A DNA stretch of 64,000 bases from Oscillospiraceae bacterium. GTDB taxonomy: Bacteria; Bacillota; Clostridia; Oscillospirales; Ruminococcaceae. The notes below the pieces were generated by a model. It was not told where the DNA came from. It made no database searches and saw nothing but the letters and a program-made list of their open reading frames with translations. The position numbers were made by a program, and so were the translations under genes. The DNA lies in assembly GCA_029007035.1 (NCBI GenBank), contig JAQXHC010000049.1, positions 44,841-108,840 of the forward strand. Reading direction: 5' to 3'. Below, piece after piece: positions 33,337 to 42,046 of the stretch; within the stretch, counting starts at the first letter, position 1; each line of letters begins with the position of its first letter.

Positions 33337-35178
33337 ATGCTTAGAGATAAAATTGAAAGGCATTTGTTATCAGTGCAGAAACCATCGAGATATATCGGCG
33401 GCGAGTCGGGAAGTATTGTCAAGGACAGAGCGATGATTGATGTCCGCTTTGCCTTTTGCTTTCCCGACACATATGATATCGGAATGTCACATCTTGGAAT
33501 GAAGATACTCTATTCGCTTATAAACGGGCGCGAAAACTACTGGTGTGAGCGAGTTTTTGCACCGGCTGAGGATTTTGAGAAAATAATGCGTGAAAACGAT
33601 ATTCCTCTATACGGACTTGAAAGCCTTGATCCGATTAAGGATTTCGATTTTATCGGATTTACCATGCAGTACGAGCTTTCATATACCAACGTGCTTAATA
33701 TGCTCGACCTTGCAGGATTGCCCGTTTTTGCCCGTGACAGGGGAAATTCTCTCAGTTCGATTGTTGTCGCGGGAGGTCCGTGCGTATGCAATCCCGAGCC
33801 GCTTGCAGAATTCTTTGACCTGTTTATTCTCGGTGAGGGTGAGGAGGTCAATCTTGAGCTTATGGATCTGTACCTCGAGTGCAAAAAATCCGGATGTTCC
33901 AAGGACGATTTTCTCCGCAGGGCAGCCCATATTGAGGGAATCTACGTTCCAAAGTTCTACAGCTTCACCTACAATGACGACGGAACAATTGCTTCTCTTG
34001 ACGTTGAGGAGGGGATTCCGAAAATTGTCAGAAAGCGTATTATCAGCGACTTTGACAAGGTTTATTATCCCGATAATTTCGTCGTTCCGTTCACGGAAAT
34101 CGTTCACGACAGGGCATCGGTAGAGGTTCTGCGCGGCTGTATCAGAGGCTGCCGATTCTGTCAGGCGGGATTTATTTACCGTCCGTTCAGGGAGAAAAGC
34201 GCGGAGACGATTTGCCGACAGACCAAGGCACTCTGCCGCAATACCGGCTATGACGAGGTATCGCTTGCTTCTCTCAGTACCAGTGACCACTCCGACATCG
34301 GGAATATGCTTGAACAGCTTATAGACTATACTGAAGGCGAGCACATAAACCTTTCGCTGCCGTCACTGCGCGTGGACAACTTTTCGGAGGAGCTGCTCGA
34401 AAAGGTCAAAAAAGTCCGCAAGAGCGGTCTTACATTTGCGGCGGAGGCAGGGACTCAGCGGCTGAGGAACGTAATTAACAAGAACGTAACTGAGGAGGAA
34501 ATCATGAATACCTGCCGGATTGCGTTCGAGGGCGGATATTCGGCGGTTAAGCTGTACTTTATGATGGGACTTCCCACAGAAACCGACGAGGATATTATCG
34601 GAATCGCCGAACTTGCACAGCGCGTCGTTGATCTTTTTTACAGCATTGAAAACCGTCCCAAGGGCAGAGGAGTCCAGGTATCAGTGAGCACCGCAACATT
34701 CGTGCCCAAGCCGTTCACTCCGTTCGAGTTTGAGCCTCAGGACACGCGCGAGGAAATCGAGCGCAAGCAGAAGCTCCTTGTGGATTCGGTAAAGACGCGG
34801 AAAATCAAGGTCAGCTGGCACGATCCGAATGTGAGTATACTCGAAGCGGCACTTGCCAAGGGTGACAGACGGATTTGCCGTGTGATTTATACTGCATGGC
34901 GCAAGGGCTGCAAATTTGACAGCTGGACAGAATATTATAAATTTGACAAATGGCTGGAAGCTTTTGAGGAGTGTGGAATATCACCATCTTTCTATGCAAA
35001 CAGGCGCATCGGATATGATGAGATTCTTCCGTGGGATCACCTTGATTACTATGTATCAAAGGAGTTCTTCATTCGTGAGAATAAGACGGCACACGCTGCC
35101 GAAACAACACCGAACTGCCGTCTGAAATGCAGCGGCTGCGGAGTTACAAAACGGACTGGAGGGAAGTGCTTTGATTAA
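33337..35178 (+). CDS. TIGR03960-family radical SAM protein (B12-binding-like N-terminus)
   Basis: 613 residues. The N-terminal Rossmann-like part resembles a B12-binding domain (FCFPDTYDIGMSHLGMKILY, FTMQYELSYTNVLNMLDLAG, VAGGPCVCNPEPLAEFFDLF). The radical SAM core starts with RGCIRGCRFCQAGFIYRP, the CxxxCxxC cluster site, then LASLSTSDHSDI and FAAEAGTQRLRNVINK. The family is widespread in anaerobes and almost always encoded next to the TIGR03936 protein, as here; its reaction is unknown, although the pair often lies near ribosomal or RNase G genes. It overlaps the next gene by 8 bases. Confidence 0.92.
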   Translation: MLRDKIERHLLSVQKPSRYIGGESGSIVKDRAMIDVRFAFCFPDTYDIGMSHLGMKILYSLINGRENYWCERVFAPAEDFEKIMRENDIPLYGLESLDPIKDFDFIGFTMQYELSYTNVLNMLDLAGLPVFARDRGNSLSSIVVAGGPCVCNPEPLAEFFDLFILGEGEEVNLELMDLYLECKKSGCSKDDFLRRAAHIEGIYVPKFYSFTYNDDGTIASLDVEEGIPKIVRKRIISDFDKVYYPDNFVVPFTEIVHDRASVEVLRGCIRGCRFCQAGFIYRPFREKSAETICRQTKALCRNTGYDEVSLASLSTSDHSDIGNMLEQLIDYTEGEHINLSLPSLRVDNFSEELLEKVKKVRKSGLTFAAEAGTQRLRNVINKNVTEEEIMNTCRIAFEGGYSAVKLYFMMGLPTETDEDIIGIAELAQRVVDLFYSIENRPKGRGVQVSVSTATFVPKPFTPFEFEPQDTREEIERKQKLLVDSVKTRKIKVSWHDPNVSILEAALAKGDRRICRVIYTAWRKGCKFDSWTEYYKFDKWLEAFEECGISPSFYANRRIGYDEILPWDHLDYYVSKEFFIRENKTAHAAETTPNCRLKCSGCGVTKRTGGKCFD

Positions 35179-35824
35179 GCTGAGAGCCATATTTGAGAAA
35201 AAGGGACGGGCGAAATATATTTCGCATCTCGACCTGAACCGCTGTATGCTGCGGATTTTCAGACGTTCGGGACTGCCGATCTGGTACACTGAGGGATATA
35301 ATCCTCATCCGTATTTTTCTTTTGCACTGGCACTTTCGCTTGGATTTGAGAGCAGCTGTGAAGTTCTCGACTTCAATCTGAATGAAGATATGCCCTTCGA
35401 TGAGGTAATGAACCGTCTTAACGCTGTGATGCCGGAGGGGATGCGGATTCTCGCTGTCGGTGAGCCAAGGCTGAAAATCACGGAAATTGCCGGGGCAGAG
35501 TATTCAGTCTCGCTTGAAACGGAAAATCCGGAAAAACTTCGTACTGAGATGGAAAAGCTGCTTTCGGGCGAAAGCATTCTCATCGAAAAAAAGACGAAAA
35601 AAGGCATAAAAACCGTTGATCTCAAGCCGTCGGTTGAACTTCTTTCCATGACAGTGGAGGAATCAGAGCTAAGGCTCATTCTTAGACTTCCTGCCGGAAC
35701 TCAGACGAATTTCAATCCCATGCTGCTCATCGAAGCCCTGAAAAACACATCGGAAACACCTTTTGAAGTATGCAGAATCGTCCGTCTAGGAATTCTTTGC
35801 GAAAATAATGAAATTTTTTCATAA
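35171..35824 (+). CDS. TIGR03936-family (DUF2344) radical-SAM-associated protein
   Basis: 217 residues beginning LRAIFEKKGRAKYISHLDLNRCMLRIFRRSGLP, then YTEGYNPHPYFSFALALSLGFES, the two family signatures. It is the constant partner of the preceding TIGR03960 radical SAM protein and in some species is fused to it. The function is undefined; an RNA-related role is suggested by neighbours in many genomes, and here rplS follows. It starts inside the upstream gene by 8 bases, so translation is coupled. Confidence 0.9.
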   Translation: MIKLRAIFEKKGRAKYISHLDLNRCMLRIFRRSGLPIWYTEGYNPHPYFSFALALSLGFESSCEVLDFNLNEDMPFDEVMNRLNAVMPEGMRILAVGEPRLKITEIAGAEYSVSLETENPEKLRTEMEKLLSGESILIEKKTKKGIKTVDLKPSVELLSMTVEESELRLILRLPAGTQTNFNPMLLIEALKNTSETPFEVCRIVRLGILCENNEIFS

Positions 35825-35830
35825 AAACAC

Positions 35831-35859
35831 TTGCATTTTTCTTTAAAGTGTGGTATGAT
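35831..35859 (+). promoter_or_regulatory. Promoter of rplS
   Basis: TTGCAT at 35831-35836, 17-base spacer, TATGAT at 35854-35859, immediately after the TIGR03936 stop codon. Confidence 0.75.
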
Positions 35860-35865
35860 ATAAAA

Positions 35866-36090
35866 GCATTTGAAATCCGTTCGCACTATTGCGAATGAGG
35901 GTTAATGCCGTAAGACATTAAATCGAGCAGTCCGCTGCCTGACGCGCCGCGCGGCAGAGTCTCCGCTTTTGCCGGAGAATGCCTGTGCTTTATTGGCGCT
36001 TAGGTGCAGTTTTATGCACCTGTGTATGAATTCTGTTTCCCTGCGTGTGCTGAAACGCTCGGAAGGACAGGTAAGAATGTTCGGAAATTC
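35866..36090 (+). ncRNA. Candidate ribosomal protein L19 leader
   Basis: About 240 nt of untranslated sequence precede rplS. It holds a series of hairpins: TTCGCA 35880-35885 with TGCGAA 35890-35895, CTGCC 35935-35939 with GGCAG 35953-35957, TCTCCG 35960-35965 with CGGAGA 35973-35978, and AGGTGCA 36002-36008 with TGCACCT 36015-36021. L19 leaders that mediate autogenous control are known in Firmicutes; placement fits, but I cannot confirm the family consensus by eye. Confidence 0.55.
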
Positions 36091-36104
36091 AGGAGGAAAT
36101 TAAA

Positions 36105-36449
36105 ATGGATGCACTCAAGTTAATCAGCAGCTCAAGCATGAAGGAGAACGCTCCGCAGTTCAATGTCGGAGACACCGTTAAGGTTCACGTTCGCATTAAG
36201 GAAGGCGACAAGAGCCGTATTCAGGTATTTGAGGGTACGGTTATCGCCAAGAAGCACGGCGGAATCAACGAGACCTTTACCGTAAGACGTGTTGCACACG
36301 GATGCGGAATCGAAAGAGTATTCCCGCTTCACTCGCCTGTCGTTGACAAGGTTGAGATCGTTAGATGCGGTAAGGTTCGCAGAGCTAAGCTTTACTACCT
36401 CAGAGACAGAGTAGGTAAGGCTGCTAAGGTTAAAGAGCAGATTCGCTGA
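36105..36449 (+). CDS. rplS: 50S ribosomal protein L19
   Basis: 114-residue ribosomal protein at the 30S-50S interface. Family pattern: [56 protein letters not shown], then [22 protein letters not shown]. Full length. It has a promoter, a long structured leader and AGGAGG before ATG 36105, and ends in a terminator about 60 bases later. Strong codon bias as expected. Confidence 0.98.
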   Translation: MDALKLISSSSMKENAPQFNVGDTVKVHVRIKEGDKSRIQVFEGTVIAKKHGGINETFTVRRVAHGCGIERVFPLHSPVVDKVEIVRCGKVRRAKLYYLRDRVGKAAKVKEQIR

Positions 36450-36508
36450 AATCCGCAGGCTGAGCTCAGGCAGATTTTTTCTGTCTGACTCATCTTCCTG
36501 CCTACAAG

Positions 36509-36532
36509 GAGGGACGGTTATGTCCCTTTTTT
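36509..36532 (+). terminator. Terminator of rplS
   Basis: AGGGAC and GTCCCT pair around a 6-base loop and run into TTTTT. A second hairpin (TCAGGCAGA..TCTGTCTGA) lies about 40 bases upstream. Confidence 0.78.
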
Positions 36533-36578
36533 GCTACACGGGCAAGCCGCCCGATTATCTTTGAAAGAGGAAACTTAA

Positions 36579-37217
36579 ATGGACGAGAATTTACAGTCTG
36601 CCGTACAGACGGAAGAGTCCGAAGAGCCGGAGAAAAAGTCCCACGGCGACCCTTTGCGTGATATAATCGAAATTGCTGAGACCACAATTATTACTATTTT
36701 CGCAATTGTATTGATTTTTACATATATTCTTCATCCGGTCAATGTTGTGGGAGGTTCAATGATTCCCACGCTCAACGACGGAGACAGAGTATTTATGTCG
36801 ATGATTTCCCCTGATATTTCCTGCGGAGATATCGTGGTTATCAACAACGATGCAGCATATCTCCTCGACCAGAACGGAGAAGTGGTATCCTCGACAAGCT
36901 CTCAGCTTAATGAGTGCATCATTAAAAGGGTTATTGCCTGCGGAGGTCAGACAATCGATATCGACTTCCTTTCGGGCAGTGTCACTGTGGATGGAAAGAC
37001 TCTCGACGAGCCGTATATCAATGCTCTCACGACCCACGATGACCGCGCTTTCTCGTATCCGCTTACTGTTCCGGAGGGATATTATTTCGTAATGGGCGAC
37101 AACAGAAACGAGTCGTCCGACAGCCGCAATATCTATGTCGGATTAATCAAGCGCGAGCAGATTTACGGAAAGGCAATCATAAGATATTCGCCGTTCTCAG
37201 AGTTTAAATTCTTATAA
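36579..37217 (+). CDS. lepB: Signal peptidase I (first of tandem pair)
   Basis: 212 residues. A short acidic cytoplasmic start is followed by one transmembrane helix (about 40-60) and the extracellular serine-lysine protease domain. The catalytic Ser lies in VVGGSMIPTLNDGDRV, the Lys in IIKRVIACGGQ, and box E is YYFVMGDNRNESSDSR. It cleaves signal peptides of exported proteins such as the dockerin enzymes and lipid-free secreted proteins in this window. A second, clearly related gene follows after 18 bases. Confidence 0.95.
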   Translation: MDENLQSAVQTEESEEPEKKSHGDPLRDIIEIAETTIITIFAIVLIFTYILHPVNVVGGSMIPTLNDGDRVFMSMISPDISCGDIVVINNDAAYLLDQNGEVVSSTSSQLNECIIKRVIACGGQTIDIDFLSGSVTVDGKTLDEPYINALTTHDDRAFSYPLTVPEGYYFVMGDNRNESSDSRNIYVGLIKREQIYGKAIIRYSPFSEFKFL

Positions 37218-37235
37218 TATTTCGGAGTGAAAGCC

Positions 37236-37844
37236 ATGTCGCAGAATAATAAAAAAAGAAACATTTTAACTAAAATCGCAAAGGAGCTTAATACCATTGT
37301 CGAAACTATGTTGATTTCTTTTTTTATAGTATCGATGGTTTTCACTTATTTTTTTAAGGTTGCAACTGTCAAGGGCAGTTCAATGGAAAACACGCTGATG
37401 CCCAAGGACAGGATAATTGCCCTTTCAATCTATCCTGACATAAAAAGGGGCGACATTGTTATTATAAATGCACAGGATGCTGTTATGCTTGACGAGAATG
37501 GAAATCCCTCTGCGAAGTCAGGACTGGGAAAGGAAATCGTCAAGCGAGTGATAGCCGTAGGCGGTCAGACGGTTGATATAGATTTTGAAGCCGGCGATGT
37601 ATATGTGGACGGTGAAAAGCTCAGCGAATCCTATATCACGGGACTTACCCACCTCGACGAGGGTGCGTTCACAGGTCAGTATCCGATCACTGTTCCGGAT
37701 GGATACATATTCGTTCTCGGCGATAACAGAGGTGTGTCCAAAGACAGCCGCTCAATTGAAATCGGACTGATCGCGGAAAGTGCCGTAAACGGAAAAGTCA
37801 TGCTCAGGATTTCACCATTGGAAAATTTTGGCTTTGTAAACTGA
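37236..37844 (+). CDS. lepB: Signal peptidase I (second of tandem pair)
   Basis: 202-residue paralogue of the preceding gene. N-terminal helix at about 22-42, catalytic Ser in VKGSSMENTLMPKDRI, Lys in IVKRVIAVGGQ, box E in YIFVLGDNRGVSKDSR. The substrate-pocket residues differ from the first copy (GSSMENTL against GGSMIPTL), so substrate preference may differ. The preferred start is ATG 37236, nine bases after GGAG. Same transcription unit as the first copy and rbgA. Confidence 0.94.
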   Translation: MSQNNKKRNILTKIAKELNTIVETMLISFFIVSMVFTYFFKVATVKGSSMENTLMPKDRIIALSIYPDIKRGDIVIINAQDAVMLDENGNPSAKSGLGKEIVKRVIAVGGQTVDIDFEAGDVYVDGEKLSESYITGLTHLDEGAFTGQYPITVPDGYIFVLGDNRGVSKDSRSIEIGLIAESAVNGKVMLRISPLENFGFVN

Positions 37845-37857
37845 TTTGGAGGTAGCT

Positions 37858-38733
37858 TTGGATAATACCGAAATGAAAAATATACAGTGGTTTCCCGGTC
37901 ATATGGCGAAAACACGAAGAATGATAAAGTCAAATCTCTCTCTCGTGGACGCCGTGGCGGAACTGCTGGACGCGAGAACTCCGCTCAGCAGCCGCAATCC
38001 CGAAATGGACTCTATGACATCCGGAAAGCCGAGAATTGTATTGCTCAACAAGTGCGATGTTGCCGATGAAGCTTCGACTAAAAAATGGATCTCGTGGTTC
38101 GGAAGCAGGGGAATAACAGCTCTGCCTGTAGACTGCAAATCCGGCAGGGGTCTGAAAAGCTTCCTGCCTGCACTGAAAAACGACGTTCTTCGCGACTTGA
38201 TGAAAAAGCGCATCGAGAACGGAATGAGCGGCGCACCGATACGAATAATGGTTGTGGGAATCCCGAATGTAGGAAAATCCTCATTCATCAACCGAATGGC
38301 AGGCTCAAAGCGTGCAAAGGTTGAGGACAGACCCGGAGTTACGCGGACAAAGCAGTGGGTCAAGCTTGAAAACAATGTGGAACTGCTCGATATGCCCGGT
38401 GTTCTCTGGCCGAAATTCGACGACCAGAAATCCGCAGTAAAGCTTGCGTTTACCGGAGCAATAAGCGACGGAATACTTGATATTGAAACACTCGCAATGA
38501 AGCTGCTCGTCTTTCTTTCGGAAAATTATCCGGATTCACTGAAAAACCGCTACGGAGTAGAAGCCGCTGAGGATGACGGCGGACTTGAACTGCTTGAAAA
38601 GGTCGGACGCAGACGCGGAATGGTTATTTCCGGCGGTGAAATAAATACCGAACGTGCAGCGATCACAGTTCTCGATGAGTTCCGAAGCGGCAAGCTCGGC
38701 AGAATTACACTTGAGCTTCCTGACGAGGAGTAG
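37858..38733 (+). CDS. ylqF: Ribosome biogenesis GTPase YlqF/RbgA
   Basis: 291-residue circularly permuted GTPase needed for late 50S assembly. The G motifs occur in permuted order: G4 LLNKCDVA first, then G1 GIPNVGKSSFINRM, G2 around PGVTRTKQW and G3 LLDMPGVLWPK. The opening IQWFPGHMAKTRRMI is the family signature. TTG 37858, five bases after GGAGG, is the likely start; ATG 37873 has no ribosome site. The following gene is rnhB, an arrangement common in Firmicutes. Confidence 0.95.
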   Translation: MDNTEMKNIQWFPGHMAKTRRMIKSNLSLVDAVAELLDARTPLSSRNPEMDSMTSGKPRIVLLNKCDVADEASTKKWISWFGSRGITALPVDCKSGRGLKSFLPALKNDVLRDLMKKRIENGMSGAPIRIMVVGIPNVGKSSFINRMAGSKRAKVEDRPGVTRTKQWVKLENNVELLDMPGVLWPKFDDQKSAVKLAFTGAISDGILDIETLAMKLLVFLSENYPDSLKNRYGVEAAEDDGGLELLEKVGRRRGMVISGGEINTERAAITVLDEFRSGKLGRITLELPDEE

Positions 38734-38736
38734 ACT

Positions 38737-39363
38737 ATGGCGAAGAATATTGTTCACACCGAGCTTTTCACGTTCGATTCTGAGATACGAACGCGCCATC
38801 CTGTGTTCTGCGGAGTTGACGAAGCAGGCAGAGGTCCGCTTGCAGGCGATGTTTACGCTGCAGCGGTAATTTTCAGTGAGGGAACAGAAATTCCCGGACT
38901 CAACGACAGCAAAAAGCTCTCGGAGAAAAAACGCGAGGAGCTTTTCGATATAATCATGGAGCGAGCCGCTTCCTGCTGCATCGCGACGGCGACAGTCGAA
39001 GAAATCGACTCGCTTAATATTCTTCAGGCGACCATGCTCGCCATGAAGCGTGCGGTCGAGGGACTTAGCATTAAGCCCGGATTTGCAGCAGTTGACGGCA
39101 ACAAACTTCCGCAGCTTGAATGTCCTTCGGAATTTGTTATAAAAGGCGATGCGAAATCGGCTTCCATAGCGGCTGCATCGGTTTTGGCAAAGGTTGCAAG
39201 GGACAGATACATGAAGAAGCTTTCCGAGGAGTATCCGCAGTATGAATTTGAGCGCCATAAGGGCTACGGTACAAAGCTGCATTACGAAAAACTGCGTGAA
39301 TTCGGCATTTCCGACGTTCACAGAAAGACATTCCTGAAAAAGCTTTATGATGAAGAAAAATGA
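38737..39363 (+). CDS. rnhB: Ribonuclease HII
   Basis: 208-residue nuclease that cleaves RNA in RNA-DNA hybrids and removes misincorporated ribonucleotides. The metal-binding motif is FCGVDEAGRGPLAGDVYAAAV (Asp-Glu), followed by LNDSKKLSEKKRE and the downstream Asp in FVIKGDAKSASIAAASVLAK, with HKGYGTK..H at the C-terminal side. Complete. It lies three bases after rbgA and overlaps the YraN gene by 17 bases. Confidence 0.97.
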   Translation: MAKNIVHTELFTFDSEIRTRHPVFCGVDEAGRGPLAGDVYAAAVIFSEGTEIPGLNDSKKLSEKKREELFDIIMERAASCCIATATVEEIDSLNILQATMLAMKRAVEGLSIKPGFAAVDGNKLPQLECPSEFVIKGDAKSASIAAASVLAKVARDRYMKKLSEEYPQYEFERHKGYGTKLHYEKLREFGISDVHRKTFLKKLYDEEK

Positions 39364-39727
39364 AATCGGCAGGTTCGGCGAGGACGAGGTCTGCCGCCTC
39401 CTCGAAAGAGAGGGATACAAAATCGCTGCGCGGAATTTCCGGATAAAAGGCGGCGAAATTGACATAATCGCGGCGGACAGTGACTACATCGTTTTTGTGG
39501 AGGTAAAAACACGCAGACCGGGCGGGTTATCCGACGGCTTTGACGCGATAACCGAGCGCAAAAAGGGACTTATTATACGTGCCGCTTCCGAATACTGTCT
39601 CCGCAATCCGAATATGCTCCAGCCGCGTTTCGACGTGGCAAGGGTTATTTTTGACGGTACGGCGGTACGAAGCATTGACTATATAAAAAATGCCTATGAT
39701 ACCACAGGCTACAAATTCATATTTTAA
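39347..39727 (+). CDS. UPF0102 / YraN-family endonuclease-like protein
   Basis: 126-residue restriction-endonuclease-fold protein. NEIGRFGEDEVCRLLEREGYKI, NFRIKGGEIDIIAADSDYIVFVEVKTR and RFDVARVIFDG show the conserved Glu-Asp-(E/Q)xK nuclease residues (EIDII..FVEVKT). The family often follows rnhB, as here, and is thought to act on DNA during recombination or repair; direct evidence is limited. The start overlaps the end of rnhB. Confidence 0.92.
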   Translation: MMKKNEIGRFGEDEVCRLLEREGYKIAARNFRIKGGEIDIIAADSDYIVFVEVKTRRPGGLSDGFDAITERKKGLIIRAASEYCLRNPNMLQPRFDVARVIFDGTAVRSIDYIKNAYDTTGYKFIF

Positions 39728-39742
39728 ACAAAGGGTGATATT

Positions 39743-41233
39743 ATGTTTTACAACAGCACAAGGGACAGCGACGTAAGAGTCAGCAGCGCGGAGGCAATAA
39801 CTCAGGGAATTTCTGCTGACGGCGGACTTTTCGTTCCCGACAGTATTCCGTTGATTACCCCCGAGGAAATCACTAAGCTCGGTGATATGAGCTACGCTGA
39901 CAGGGCAGCTTTCATTTTCGCCAAGTACCTCACAGATTTCTCGGAAGCGGAGATACATTACTGCACCGACAATGCCTACAGCACCAAAAATTTTGAAACT
40001 GAGAGCATTGCTGAAATGTCGCATCTTTTTGACGGAACATATATGCTTGAGCTGTGGCACGGCCCGACCTGTGCGTTCAAGGATATGGCTCTTCAGATCC
40101 TGCCTTATTTCCTTACAACTTCGGTTAAGAAAATCAATCTCGATAAGAAAATAGTAATTCTCGTTGCAACCTCCGGCGATACTGGCAAAGCTGCTCTCGA
40201 GGGATTCAAGGATGTTGAAGGCACTCAGATTATGGTATTCTACCCTGAACAGGGTGTAAGTCCTATGCAGAAGCGCCAGATGAAAACTCAGGAAGGCGGC
40301 AATGTTGGAGTATGCGCACTCAAGGGCAATTTTGACGACTGTCAGAACGGAGTTAAGGCAATTTTCACAAACGATGAGGTCAAAGAAAAACTCAGCAGCG
40401 GCGGAAAAATGTTCTCCAGTGCGAATTCAATCAACTGGGGCAGACTCGTTCCGCAGATTGTTTACTACATTTCGGCTTATGCAGAGCTTGTCAAGGACGG
40501 CGAAATCGCTCTCGGAGACAAAATCAACATCTGTGTTCCCACGGGCAATTTCGGCAATATCCTTGCGGCATATTACGCTAAACATATGGGTATCCCGGTT
40601 AACAAGCTTATCTGTGCTTCAAATATCAACAACGTGCTCACTGACTTTATTAATACCGGTGTTTACGACAGAAATCGTCAGTTTTACGCTACCTGCTCAC
40701 CGTCGATGGATATTCTCATTTCCAGCAATCTTGAGCGCCTGCTCTACCTCATGACCGGACGTGACGACGCTTTAATCAGAGAATGGTTCGGAAAGCTTGC
40801 TTCCGAGGGAAGATATGAGGTTTCCGATGATGTCAAGAAGATGCTCAGCGACGAGTTCTGGGGAGGCTTCTGTGACGATAAACAGACAAAGGAGACTATT
40901 GGAGAGATCTACCGCAAATTCTCGTACACCTGCGATACTCACACAGCCGTTGCCGTTAAGGTTTACGAGGACTATAAGCGTGAGACAGGCGATACTACAA
41001 AAACTATCATCGCTTCAACGGCGAGTCCGTATAAATTCAGTTCGAGTGTTCTTGAAGCAATTGAAGATGCAAAGTCCGAAATGGACGAGTATTCAATGGT
41101 CGACAGACTTGCGGAGCTTTCGGATATTCCTGTTCCGTCGGCTCTTGCTGAGCTTAAAAACAAGCCCGAGCGTTTCAGCGACTCCATTGAAAAGTCGGAT
41201 ATGAAGGACTACGTTCTCGCACATCTTCTTTGA
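39743..41233 (+). CDS. thrC: Threonine synthase
   Basis: 496-residue PLP enzyme of the yeast/E. coli-type (class II) threonine synthase branch, converting O-phosphohomoserine to threonine. The PLP lysine lies in GPTCAFKDMALQILPYFL. Other motifs are VATSGDTGKAALEGF, GNVGVCALKGNFDDCQ and CVPTGNFGNILAAYYAKHMG. The N-terminal SSAEAITQGISADGGLFVPD is the usual ThrC opening. Complete length. No other threonine genes are adjacent; the following phosphoesterase is unrelated. Confidence 0.97.
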   Translation: MFYNSTRDSDVRVSSAEAITQGISADGGLFVPDSIPLITPEEITKLGDMSYADRAAFIFAKYLTDFSEAEIHYCTDNAYSTKNFETESIAEMSHLFDGTYMLELWHGPTCAFKDMALQILPYFLTTSVKKINLDKKIVILVATSGDTGKAALEGFKDVEGTQIMVFYPEQGVSPMQKRQMKTQEGGNVGVCALKGNFDDCQNGVKAIFTNDEVKEKLSSGGKMFSSANSINWGRLVPQIVYYISAYAELVKDGEIALGDKINICVPTGNFGNILAAYYAKHMGIPVNKLICASNINNVLTDFINTGVYDRNRQFYATCSPSMDILISSNLERLLYLMTGRDDALIREWFGKLASEGRYEVSDDVKKMLSDEFWGGFCDDKQTKETIGEIYRKFSYTCDTHTAVAVKVYEDYKRETGDTTKTIIASTASPYKFSSSVLEAIEDAKSEMDEYSMVDRLAELSDIPVPSALAELKNKPERFSDSIEKSDMKDYVLAHLL

Positions 41234-41246
41234 TGGACGGTGACCG

Positions 41247-41942
41247 ATGAGTTTATACGCAATCGGAGATTTACACCTTTGTTTCGGCGTTCCGGGTAAA
41301 ACGATGAACATTTTCTGCGGCTGGCAGAACTATCAGGAGCTTATTGAAAAAAACTGGAATGAGCTTATCACTCCCGAAGATACGATAGTTCTTGCAGGTG
41401 ATATTTCATGGGGAATGTCGCTTAGTCAGGCACGTGCTGACTTTGATTTCATTCATAGACTTCCCGGAAAAAAAATCGTTATAAAGGGAAATCACGACTA
41501 CTGGTGGACGACGAAGAAAAAAATGGATGATTTTCTTGAAGCAGAGGGATTTTCGTCAATTCAGATTCTGCACAATAACTTTTTCCCATATGATGAGCGG
41601 TACGCAATCTGCGGAACACGCGGCTGGGTGAACATACCTGGTGAGAAGCAGGACGAAAAGGTGCTTTCAAGGGAGGTCGGACGCCTTGAAGCTTCGGTCG
41701 GAGCGGCAGTTAAGGCAGGCTATGAGCCGCTGGTGTTCATGCACTATCCGCCGATTTTCGCCGGCAACTTCAATTATGATATTCTCGATGTACTTTACCG
41801 GTACAAGGTTAAGCTATGTTGTTACGGTCACATTCATGGCAGATCGGGGCACAATCTTTGTGTCACCGGAACGTATGATGATATAGATTTTCATTTGATT
41901 TCAGGTGATTATTTACAGTTTTGTCCACAAAAGCTTATGTAA
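41247..41942 (+). CDS. Calcineurin-like metallophosphoesterase
   Basis: 231-residue cytoplasmic phosphoesterase. Metal-binding blocks are complete: AIGDLHLC (D-x-H), LAGDISWG (GD), KGNHDYWW (GNHD), VFMHYPP (H) and CYGHIHG (GHxH). The family is common next to thrC or tig in clostridia; the substrate is not known. It starts 13 bases after thrC with a GGACGGTGA site and ends about 100 bases before tig. Confidence 0.9.
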   Translation: MSLYAIGDLHLCFGVPGKTMNIFCGWQNYQELIEKNWNELITPEDTIVLAGDISWGMSLSQARADFDFIHRLPGKKIVIKGNHDYWWTTKKKMDDFLEAEGFSSIQILHNNFFPYDERYAICGTRGWVNIPGEKQDEKVLSREVGRLEASVGAAVKAGYEPLVFMHYPPIFAGNFNYDILDVLYRYKVKLCCYGHIHGRSGHNLCVTGTYDDIDFHLISGDYLQFCPQKLM

Positions 41943-42046
41943 ATTGTAACAAGCGGAGAAGTGAGGATTTTCTGTAGAAAAAATTTTTCGGATATGGTAT
42001 AATGTATGTATTATGCTTAATAAAAATAATGGAGGACATATAAATC

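Noticed and set aside
38536..39465. Open frame of 309 residues on the minus strand
   Set aside because: It is the antisense of rbgA, rnhB and yraN, three certain genes; no ribosome site and a Cys/Arg-rich composition typical of shadow frames.
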